A stretch of DNA of 64,000 nucleotides, from assembly GCA_016806145.1 (NCBI GenBank), contig CP063166.1, positions 1,550,001 to 1,614,000 of the forward strand, in the 5' to 3' direction. Below, one piece after another: positions 57,837 through 64,000 of the stretch. The DNA comes from Variovorax paradoxus. GTDB lineage: Bacteria; Pseudomonadota; Gammaproteobacteria; Burkholderiales; Burkholderiaceae_C. The notes under the pieces were generated by a model. The model was not told the DNA's origin and did no database searches. It worked only from the letters and a program-made list of their open reading frames with translations. Within the stretch, counting starts at the first letter, position 1, and every line of letters starts with the position of its first letter. The position numbers and the translations under genes are program-made.

Positions 57837-58808
57837 TCAGAGCGCCTCCAGCACGGCGGCTGCGCGGGGCCGGTCGAACAGGCTGCGCGCCCAGCCCACG
57901 AAGCCGCGCGGCTGGATCTCGTGACGCTGCGCCGTGCGGTCGCCGCACAGCGTGATCGCGACCGGGGCGCCCGCGTTGTAGTGGTCGAGCAGCGCGGCGA
58001 CGGGGCCCGCGTCGAGCGCCTGCCAGGCTTCGGCCCAGCCGATGCCGTCGTCGTGCAGCGCGGCGGTGCGCAGCGAATCGTCGACCTGCGGCGCCGGGCC
58101 TTCGGGGCTGACGGCACCCGCGGGGAGCACGCCGGTGCCGCTGAGCCAGAAGGAGTTGATCGGCGGCGCGCCGCGCGCGGCGCGGTCGTCGTTCACGCGC
58201 TGGGTGTAGAGCAGCATCTGCATCTCGTTCTGCAGCCGGCGCAGCGGCCGCGCGGCATCGGCCAGCGGCGACCACTGCGAGATCGGGTGGCCCACGGCGC
58301 GGTCGATGGCGGCGGTGGCGAGGTCCTGGAAGATCGGCGCGCGCGCGAGCCAGCGGCCGGGGCGCGCGGACGGATGCAGCGCGATGCCGTCCTCCTCGAA
58401 GAAGGGGCGCGCCGCGGCCAGCAGCGCGGCCGACTCCTCGGCGTCGATCTCGATCGCCGAGGGATCGCCGAGCACCACGTCGTCGATGCCGACCTGCCAG
58501 TGGCACAGCGTGACCAGGCCCCAGGCGCCGGTGTCGTCCGCTCCGGCGGCACCGTTGCGGCGTGCCTCGAGCGCGGCCCAGGGGATGCAGCCGTCGGCCG
58601 CGGCGATGCCGAGCGCGCGCGCCAGGGCGCGTTCGTGCGGCGGGGAGCGGGTGCTTTCGTCCTGCGTGTCGGTGGCCGTGACGGCGAGCCGGCCGAGCAG
58701 GGCTTCGAGCTTCGGCAACCTCAAGGTCGAGAGGGCTGCGCGGCAGGACGGGGAACCGCGGCCGGCAAAGGGAATCAGGAGATGACGGGCGGGAGCGGGT
58801 TCGGCCAT
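57837..58808 (-). CDS. RpfE-like conserved protein of unknown function
   Basis: A 323-residue cytoplasmic protein. The N-terminus HLLIPFAGRGSPSCRAALST and the motifs VTLCHWQVGIDDVVLGD, then LARAPIFQDLATAAIDR and INSFWLSGTG are shared, from memory, with betaproteobacterial proteins often labelled RpfE-type regulatory protein or 'phosphoglycerate mutase'. No catalytic motif of either mutase class is clear to me, so no reaction is assigned. Its position upstream of recJ is consistent with the Xanthomonas rpfE neighbourhood. Confidence 0.7.
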   Translation of the reverse strand: MAEPAPARHLLIPFAGRGSPSCRAALSTLRLPKLEALLGRLAVTATDTQDESTRSPPHERALARALGIAAADGCIPWAALEARRNGAAGADDTGAWGLVTLCHWQVGIDDVVLGDPSAIEIDAEESAALLAAARPFFEEDGIALHPSARPGRWLARAPIFQDLATAAIDRAVGHPISQWSPLADAARPLRRLQNEMQMLLYTQRVNDDRAARGAPPINSFWLSGTGVLPAGAVSPEGPAPQVDDSLRTAALHDDGIGWAEAWQALDAGPVAALLDHYNAGAPVAITLCGDRTAQRHEIQPRGFVGWARSLFDRPRAAAVLEAL

Positions 58809-58915
58809 GGGCCTATTGTCCGGGATGCCACAATTCCGCCCGCCTTCCTCTTCGTCTTCACCCTTTTTCCCATGAACCGACCCATGCCGTCGCCCCGAGC
58901 GCCGCAGGAGACCTG

Positions 58916-60172
58916 ATGCGACTCCCCTACGAACTGCAGCTCGGCTGGCGCTACACGCGCGCGGGCCGCGCGACCCGGCGCAACGGCTTCATCTCGTTCA
59001 TCTCCGGCGTGTCGATGCTCGGCATCGCGCTCGGCGTGGCCGCGCTGATCATCGTGCTGAGCGTGATGAACGGCTTCCAGAAGGAAGTGCGCGACCGCAT
59101 GCTGGGCGTGGTCTCGCACATCGAGATCATCTCGCGCGACGGCCAGGCCCTGCCCGAGCTCGACACCATCATGGCGGCCGCGCGCAAGCATCCCGAGGTG
59201 GTCGGCGCGGCGCCCTTCATCGCGACCCAGGCGCTGATCGCGCGCGGCGAGGACATGAAGGGCACGCTGGTGCGCGGCATCGAGCCCAAGCTCGAGCCCG
59301 AGGTCACCGACATCGCGGCCGCCGCGCCCAAGGGCACGCTCGACAAGCTGGTGCCCGGCGAGTTCGGCATCGTGCTGGGCGGCGAGCTGGCGCGCTCGCT
59401 GTTCGTGCAGCCCGGCGACCAGGTCACGCTGGTGGCGCCGGGCGGCCAGGTCACGCCGGCCGGCGTGGTGCCGCGCCTCAAGCAGTTCACCGTGGTCGGC
59501 ACCTTCGACTCGGGCCACTACGAATACGACTCGGCGCTGGCCCTGATCAACGAGCAGGACGCGGCGCGCGTGTTCCGGCTCGAGGGCCCGACCGGCATCC
59601 GCATCCGCCTGAAGGACCTCAACCAGGCGCGCGACGTGGCCGACGAGATGGCCGTGACCCTGCCGGGCCAGTTCCTGATCCGCGACTGGACGCGCCAGAA
59701 CAAGACCTGGTTCGCGGCCGTGCAGGTCGAGAAACGCATGATGTTCATCATCCTCACGCTGATCGTGGCGGTGGCCGCGTTCAACCTGGTGTCGACGCTG
59801 GTGATGACGGTGACCGACAAGCGCGCCGACATCGCGATCCTGCGCACCCTGGGCAGCTCGCCGCGCAGCATCATGGGCATCTTCGTGGTGCAGGGCGCGA
59901 TGGTGGGCGTGATCGGCACCGTGGCCGGCCTGCTGCTGGGCCTGGGCATCGCCTACAACATCGACGTGATCGTGCCCTTCCTCGAGCAGCTGTTCCACGC
60001 GAGCTTCCTGCCCAAGGACATCTACCTGATCAGCAAGATGCCCAGCGATCCGCAGCGCAGCGACATCATGCCGATCGCGATCATCTCCCTGGTGCTGGCC
60101 TTCCTGGCCACGCTGTATCCGAGCTGGCGCGCCAGCCGCGTGAATCCCGCCGAGGCGCTGCGCTATGAGTGA
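58916..60172 (+). CDS. lolC: Lipoprotein-releasing ABC transporter permease, LolC/LolE family
   Basis: A 418-residue inner-membrane permease of the system that extracts outer-membrane lipoproteins and hands them to LolA. The N-terminus ([20 protein letters not shown], then [20 protein letters not shown]) is typical. A large periplasmic domain (about 50–270) and three C-terminal membrane segments ([19 protein letters not shown] onward) complete the family layout. Only one permease gene is present, so it may serve as a homodimer or pair with one elsewhere. Its stop overlaps lolD. Confidence 0.93.
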   Translation: MRLPYELQLGWRYTRAGRATRRNGFISFISGVSMLGIALGVAALIIVLSVMNGFQKEVRDRMLGVVSHIEIISRDGQALPELDTIMAAARKHPEVVGAAPFIATQALIARGEDMKGTLVRGIEPKLEPEVTDIAAAAPKGTLDKLVPGEFGIVLGGELARSLFVQPGDQVTLVAPGGQVTPAGVVPRLKQFTVVGTFDSGHYEYDSALALINEQDAARVFRLEGPTGIRIRLKDLNQARDVADEMAVTLPGQFLIRDWTRQNKTWFAAVQVEKRMMFIILTLIVAVAAFNLVSTLVMTVTDKRADIAILRTLGSSPRSIMGIFVVQGAMVGVIGTVAGLLLGLGIAYNIDVIVPFLEQLFHASFLPKDIYLISKMPSDPQRSDIMPIAIISLVLAFLATLYPSWRASRVNPAEALRYE

Positions 60173-60839
60173 AGTCGTATTGAAGGCGCGCGGTCTGACC
60201 AAGCGCTTCCACGAAGGGCGCCTCGACCTGACCGTGCTGCACGGCATCGACCTCGACGTGCATGCCGGCGAGACGCTGGCCATCGTCGGCGCCTCGGGTT
60301 CGGGCAAGAGCACGCTGCTGCACCTGATGGGCGGGCTCGATTCGCCGACCTCGGGCAATGTCGAGCTGCTCGGCAAGGACATCGCGCATGCCGACCCCGC
60401 CGAGCAGGGCCGGCTGCGCAACCTGCACCTGGGCTTCGTCTACCAGTTCCATCACCTGCTGCCCGAGTTCAGCGCGCTCGACAACGTGGCGATGCCGCTG
60501 AAGATCCGCCGCGTCGACCCGGCCACGGCCGCGCAGTCGGCGACGAAGATCCTCGAGAGCGTGGGCCTGGGCGAACGGCTGCACCACCGGCCGGCCGAGC
60601 TGTCGGGCGGCGAGCGCCAGCGCGTGGCGATCGCGCGCGCGCTGGTCACGCAACCGGCCTGCGTGCTGGCCGACGAGCCCACCGGCAACCTCGACCGCAG
60701 CACCGCCGACACCGTATTCGCGCTGATGCTCGACCTCGCGCGCCGCCATGGCACGGCCTTCGTGATGGTCACGCACGACCAGGACCTGGCGCGGCGCTGC
60801 GACCGGGTGCTGCAGCTGGTGGCGGGGCGGCTGGCCTAG
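60165..60839 (+). CDS. lolD: Lipoprotein-releasing ABC transporter ATP-binding protein LolD
   Basis: A 224-residue ABC ATPase. Walker [10 protein letters not shown] is at residues 42–50, the signature LSGGERQR at about 146, and Walker B is [26 protein letters not shown] is the LolD-type Q-loop region. It starts inside the last codons of the permease gene (8-base overlap). Confidence 0.96.
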   Translation: MSEVVLKARGLTKRFHEGRLDLTVLHGIDLDVHAGETLAIVGASGSGKSTLLHLMGGLDSPTSGNVELLGKDIAHADPAEQGRLRNLHLGFVYQFHHLLPEFSALDNVAMPLKIRRVDPATAAQSATKILESVGLGERLHHRPAELSGGERQRVAIARALVTQPACVLADEPTGNLDRSTADTVFALMLDLARRHGTAFVMVTHDQDLARRCDRVLQLVAGRLA

Positions 60840-60848
60840 TTGTCTTTT

Positions 60849-60960
60849 CTCCCTCCCCCGCTGGGGGAGGGTAGGGGTGGGGGCACCGGGCGGTCGATAA
60901 GCCTTGGCCTTCCCACCGCCGCGTGCCCCCATCCCGGCCTTCCCCCAGAGGGGGAAGGAG
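60849..60960. repeat. Nested G/C-rich inverted repeat after lolD
   Basis: Two 38-base arms (60849–60886 and 60923–60960) are imperfect reverse complements. Each arm also holds its own small hairpin (runs of C, then CTGGGGGAG). This 'CCCTCCCCC…GGGGGAGG' type of element is frequent in betaproteobacterial intergenic regions. It lies between the convergent lolD and ECF sigma genes and may serve as a transcription end. Confidence 0.85.
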
Positions 60961-60971
60961 CAAATGCGGAT

Positions 60972-61748
60972 TCAGAACGAGAGCGCTTCCTTTTCTTCCT
61001 GCCGCGCCTCCAGCGGCAGCACGCACAACAGCTTCCCGCCCAGCGTCAGCACCAGCCCGAGCCGGCCGCCGATCTGCACCACCTGGCAGGCCGCGCGCGG
61101 CGAGCCCGAGGCCCGTGGCGGAGGTGCTGCATCGGCCGACAACCCGATCGCCCGTGCCGGCGGCTGGCGCAGCATCGCGAACAGCAGCCGCGCATCGGCA
61201 TCGCGCAGCGCCTGCTGGTAGAGAGGAAAGGCGGCATCGCGCCCGGCCGCGTCGGACGCCTTCTCGCGCGGCTCGCGCAGCCGCAGCAGCGCGCGGTGCA
61301 TCTGTTGGCGCCAGGCGGCCTCGGTCCGGCCCGTGACCTCGGCCAGCTCCTTGAAGCTGACTTCGAACACCTCTCGCAGCAGCACCGCGGCGCCATCGGC
61401 GGGGCTCAGCCGCTCGGCCAGGAGGCGCAGCGCCTGCCCGGTCTCTTCGGCGCGCGCGGCCTCGGTTTCGGCCGATTCCGCCGTCTCCGGCATGGCGCCG
61501 GCCTCGTCGAGCCAGCGCCGCATCCAGCCTTCGCGCCGCAACCGGTCGATCGCGAGGTGCTGCATCACCGTCGTGAGCCAGGCCTGCGTGCTGTCGATGC
61601 CGGCGTGTTCGCCGGCCTCGAGCGCGCGCAGGTAGCTGTCCTGCACCAGGTCCTCGGCCTGCGCCGTGCCGCCGACCAGCCGCGCCGCCGCGCGCACCAG
61701 CCGGCCGCGCAGGAGGGGGAATTGCGAGAGATAGCGTTCGTCTAGCAT
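60972..61748 (-). CDS. ECF-type RNA polymerase sigma factor
   Basis: A 258-residue protein. Region 2 (about residues 15–80) includes AEDLVQDSYLRALE and WLTTVMQHLAIDRLRREGW. Region 4 (about 105–160) includes LSPADGAAVLLREVFEVSFK and the helix-turn-helix EVTGRTEAAWRQQMHRAL. The C-terminal ~90 residues are an added domain with ACQVVQIGGRLGLVLTLGG, shorter than the SnoaL-like tail of SigJ/ECF41 factors. No anti-sigma gene is adjacent. It is divergent from the ClpP paralogue. Confidence 0.85.
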   Translation of the reverse strand: MLDERYLSQFPLLRGRLVRAAARLVGGTAQAEDLVQDSYLRALEAGEHAGIDSTQAWLTTVMQHLAIDRLRREGWMRRWLDEAGAMPETAESAETEAARAEETGQALRLLAERLSPADGAAVLLREVFEVSFKELAEVTGRTEAAWRQQMHRALLRLREPREKASDAAGRDAAFPLYQQALRDADARLLFAMLRQPPARAIGLSADAAPPPRASGSPRAACQVVQIGGRLGLVLTLGGKLLCVLPLEARQEEKEALSF

Positions 61749-61831
61749 CGGCGCAGCTTGCCACGGCCGGCGATGTCACGAAAGCGTGGGCTTGTTCGTC
61801 AAGACAGCTCCAACCCCCTGGAGCTTTTTTC

Positions 61832-62446
61832 ATGACCGCCATGTTCACGCTGGAATCCGAAGACGACACCCGCCCGGCCGCCACCGCCGAGCCGCGCAAT
61901 TCCTACCTTGAGGAGAAGGCCTTCCGTTCGCGCACCTTGCTGATCTTCGGCAGCATCACCGACGCCGTGGCCGCCGACGTCACGCGCCGGCTGATCGCGC
62001 TCGACGCCGACAGCGCCGACAAGCCCATCGACATCCTCGTGAGCTCGCCCGGCGGGCATCTCGAATCGGGCGATGCGATCCACGACGTGGTGCGCTTCAT
62101 CGCCGCGCCGGTGCACATGATCGGCACCGGTTGGGTCGGCAGCGCCGCCACCCATCTGTTCCTGGCCGCGCCGCGCGAGCGCCGCGTGTGCCTGCCCAAC
62201 ACCCGCTTCCTGATCCACCAGCCCTCGGGCGGGGCCGGCGGCCAGGCCACCGACATCGCGATCCAGGCCCAGGAGATCGTCAAGGCCCGCCAGCGCATCG
62301 CGCACGAGATCGCGCGCGAGACCGGCAAGCCCCTCGAGGTGGTGCTGGCCGACATCGAGCGCGACCGCTGGCTGTCGGCGGAGGAGGCGGTCGAGTACGG
62401 GCTGGTCTCGCGCATCGTGCAGCGCAAGAGCGAGCTGCGGGGCTGA
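61832..62446 (+). CDS. clpP: ClpP-family serine protease, divergent paralogue
   Basis: A 204-residue ClpP homologue. The catalytic triad can be placed at Ser104 (WVGSAATHLF), His129 (RFLIHQPSGG) and Asp178 (IERDRWLSAEEA). The segment around the serine is VGSAAT instead of the usual AASMGA, and the N-terminal axial region differs, so it is likely a second ClpP rather than the housekeeping copy; no clpX or tig is next to it. GGAG lies eight bases before the ATG. The neighbouring ECF sigma gene is divergent. Confidence 0.88.
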   Translation: MTAMFTLESEDDTRPAATAEPRNSYLEEKAFRSRTLLIFGSITDAVAADVTRRLIALDADSADKPIDILVSSPGGHLESGDAIHDVVRFIAAPVHMIGTGWVGSAATHLFLAAPRERRVCLPNTRFLIHQPSGGAGGQATDIAIQAQEIVKARQRIAHEIARETGKPLEVVLADIERDRWLSAEEAVEYGLVSRIVQRKSELRG

Positions 62447-62460
62447 CGCGGGACGGAAAT

Positions 62461-62586
62461 CCGAACAGCCGAACGCAGAAGAAAGCCCAAAGCTGCGCAG
62501 AAGTCGCAGAAAAGACCGAAGGCATCTTTCGGTTTTCTTCTGCGACCTTCGCGCAACCTTCGCGACCTCTGCGTTCGGCTGTCCGG
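62461..62586. repeat. Palindromic intergenic repeat, copy 3 (diverged)
   Basis: Outer arms 62461–62478 and 62569–62586 pair with one mismatch and share the (C)GCAGAG/CTCTGCG core with copies 1 and 2; an inner pairing around TCTTCTGCGAC is also visible. It lies between the convergent clpP-like and ridA genes. Confidence 0.82.
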
Positions 62587-62596
62587 TCCCCGTGTC

Positions 62597-62986
62597 TCAA
62601 GCCTTCGGCTTGTACGCCACCACGTCGATCTCCACCTTCGCATCGACCATCAGCCGCGCCTCGGTGGTCGAGCGCGCGGGCTTGTTCTCGCCGAAGTAGC
62701 TCATGTAGATGCGGTTGAAGGCGCCGAAGTCGCGCGCGTCGTCGAGCCAGCAGGTGGTCTTGCAGACGTCGTCGAGCGTGGCGCCGGCCAGCGCGAGCAC
62801 GGTCTTCAGGTTCTCCATCACCTGGCGCGTCTGCGCCTCGATGCCGCCGGCCACGATCTCGCCCTGCGCATTGGCCGGCACCTGGCCCGACACGTAGATG
62901 AAGTCGCCCGCGCGCACGGCCGGCGAGAAGGGACGCACCTGGCGGTCGGAAGCGGTGGGCGGGGCGCCGAGGTATTCGAGAGGCAT
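62597..62986 (-). CDS. ridA: RidA family enamine/imine deaminase
   Basis: A 129-residue YjgF/YER057c/UK114 protein. FSPAVRAGDFIYVSGQVPAN, QVMENLKTVLALAGATLDDV and ARSTTEARLMVDAKVEIDVV are the family blocks; the substrate-binding arginine is in KPARSTTE. Such proteins hydrolyse reactive 2-aminoacrylate and related imines. It is divergent from the solute-binding protein gene. Confidence 0.93.
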   Translation of the reverse strand: MPLEYLGAPPTASDRQVRPFSPAVRAGDFIYVSGQVPANAQGEIVAGGIEAQTRQVMENLKTVLALAGATLDDVCKTTCWLDDARDFGAFNRIYMSYFGENKPARSTTEARLMVDAKVEIDVVAYKPKA

Positions 62987-63049
62987 GGACGAACTCCTGT
63001 CTAAGAAGGAAAGGGAAGGGGTTGAAAACGGCCGCCAGTATCGGCCGAA

Positions 63050-63068
63050 ACTGAAAATCTATTTCAGT
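63050..63068. promoter_or_regulatory. Possible operator dyad between ridA and the solute-binding protein gene
   Basis: ACTGAAA and TTTCAGT are perfect 7-base inverted repeats spaced by five bases, in the divergent control region (62987–63183). The bound regulator is unknown. Confidence 0.35.
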
Positions 63069-63183
63069 GATAACGCTGAATCAAGGGTTTTCACGGATGA
63101 TTTGGCATGGATACTGCTTCAAAGTGCGGCCCGCAACGAAAGTTTTTTTCACAAACGCGTCTCGCCCCATGAAGGAGAACTCC

Positions 63184-64000
63184 ATGCCCCACGCCGGCTC
63201 TTTCCCGCGCCTGCCCATGCTGTCGAAGCGCACCCTTCTGGGTGCCACCCTGCTCGCGGCGCTGTACGCCGTGGCGCCGCTGAACGCCCAGGCGCAGGGT
63301 CCGCGCAACTTCGCCACGCTGGCGATGGTGGCCGAGCCGCAGACGCTCGATCCGATGGCTTCGACCGCCGACCTGGTCGGAACCATCATGCAGCACGTCT
63401 ACGAGACGCTCTACACCTTCGACGCCAAGTGGAACGTGGTGCCGATGCTGGCCGAGGGCATGCCGAAGATCTCGGCCGACGGCAAGACCTACGCGATCGC
63501 GCTGCGCAAGGGCGTGATGCTGCACAGCGGCCGCGAGCTCACGGCCGACGACGTGGTCGCGAGCCTGCAGCGCTGGATGGACCAGTCGCCGCGCGGCAAG
63601 GCCGTGGGCAAGGAGATCGACAGCCTCAAGGCCAAGGGCCCGCTGGCGGTCGAGATCGTGCTCAAGGAACCCTATGCGCCGCTGCTGTCGCAGCTCGCGC
63701 TGCCCAGCGGCATGGCCGCGATCATGGCCAAGGAATCGATCGCCTCGCCGCTCAAGGACTTCGTCGGCACCGGCCCCTACAAGTTCAAGGAGCGCCGGCC
63801 CGACCAGTTCGTGCTGCTCACGCGCTTCGACAAGTACGCGGCGCGCAAGGAGCCCGCGAGCGGCTACGGCGGCAAGCGCGAGGCGGCGATCGAGGAACTG
63901 CGCTTCGTGCCGGTGCCCAACGCCAGCACGCGCGTCGAGGGCGCGCTGGCCGGCCAGTACGACTTCGCCGACCTGCTGCCGGTGGAGGCACTGCCGCGCC
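63184..64000 (+). CDS. ABC transporter substrate-binding protein, family 5 (peptide/dipeptide type), partial
   Basis: The frame is open to the window end; about 272 residues are seen. A signal peptide precedes APLNAQAQG, and the mature N-terminus AMVAEPQTLDPMAST, then LYTFDAKWNVVPMLAEGMP and ADDVVASLQRWMDQSPRGK are typical of DppA/OppA-like proteins. Transport genes likely follow downstream. AAGGAG six bases before ATG 63184 supports this start over the in-frame ATG at 63169. Confidence 0.93.
   Translation, partial: MPHAGSFPRLPMLSKRTLLGATLLAALYAVAPLNAQAQGPRNFATLAMVAEPQTLDPMASTADLVGTIMQHVYETLYTFDAKWNVVPMLAEGMPKISADGKTYAIALRKGVMLHSGRELTADDVVASLQRWMDQSPRGKAVGKEIDSLKAKGPLAVEIVLKEPYAPLLSQLALPSGMAAIMAKESIASPLKDFVGTGPYKFKERRPDQFVLLTRFDKYAARKEPASGYGGKREAAIEELRFVPVPNASTRVEGALAGQYDFADLLPVEALPR

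Noticed and set aside
57837..58808. Assignment of this gene as a phosphoglycerate mutase
   Set aside because: No catalytic motif of the cofactor-dependent (RHG) or clear metal-site motif of the independent class could be seen, so the RpfE-like label without a reaction is preferred.
45409..62586. CRISPR array as explanation of the repeated motifs
   Set aside because: The repeats are long palindromes 5–12 kb apart, without regular spacers; no cas gene is present.

Overview
The window looks like chromosome from a high-GC betaproteobacterium of the Burkholderiales, most likely Comamonadaceae and Variovorax-like. The grounds are the petABC–sspA–sspB–tRNA-Thr block, the single LolC/E permease with LolD, recJ next to an RpfE-like gene, and the strong GC bias. 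This placement is by recognition of gene content only; no database search was possible.

Region 1 (1–24.2 kb, + strand) is a Wzx/Wzy-type surface polysaccharide locus. It starts inside a Wza-like export protein. A UDP-GlcNAc dehydrogenase and wbpB/wbpD/wbpE homologues follow, predicted to make UDP-2,3-diacetamido-glucuronic acid. Next come a flippase, a polymerase, an acyltransferase and three GT4 glycosyltransferases. Then come fnlA/fnlB/fnlC (UDP-L-FucNAc), a WbuB-like transferase, a PglC-like initiating phosphoglycosyltransferase, PglD/PglE-like enzymes, the Wzb/Wzc phosphatase–kinase pair and a PglF/WbpM-like dehydratase. The core (about 3.85–12.3 kb) is clearly more AT-rich than its flanks.

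Region 2 (24.3–29.6 kb) converges on region 1 at a strong terminator. It holds a gfcABCD/yjbEFGH-type operon on the − strand in which the gfcC and gfcD parts are one protein. A LuxR-type regulator with a degenerate receiver domain is divergent from it. Together with wza/wzb/wzc this resembles an E. coli group 4 capsule secretion set.

Region 3 (29.8–34.2 kb) is core: the cytochrome bc1 complex (petABC), sspA, sspB and a tRNA-Thr. Just after the tRNA is a disturbed segment (34.3–39.7 kb) with a complete IS630-family element, an OafA-type acyltransferase with an SGNH domain, unrecognised decayed sequence and a racemase pseudogene.

Region 4 (39.7–54.6 kb, − strand) is the most interesting part. 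It is a six-gene operon of WGR–DUF4132, a second DUF4132 protein without WGR, a MoxR-family AAA+ ATPase, DUF5682, a VWA (MIDAS) protein and a SWIM zinc-finger protein, in the same order as E. coli yehI-L-M-P-Q. The family is known but has no established function. The SWIM gene carries an apparent one-base deletion, and a palindromic repeat interrupts the operon.

Region 5 (54.9–64 kb) is housekeeping: an SDR oxidoreductase, recJ, an RpfE-like gene, lolC/E–lolD, an ECF sigma factor, a ClpP paralogue, RidA and the start of a family 5 solute-binding protein. Three copies of a palindromic intergenic repeat of about 110–126 bp lie at 45.4, 57.7 and 62.5 kb.
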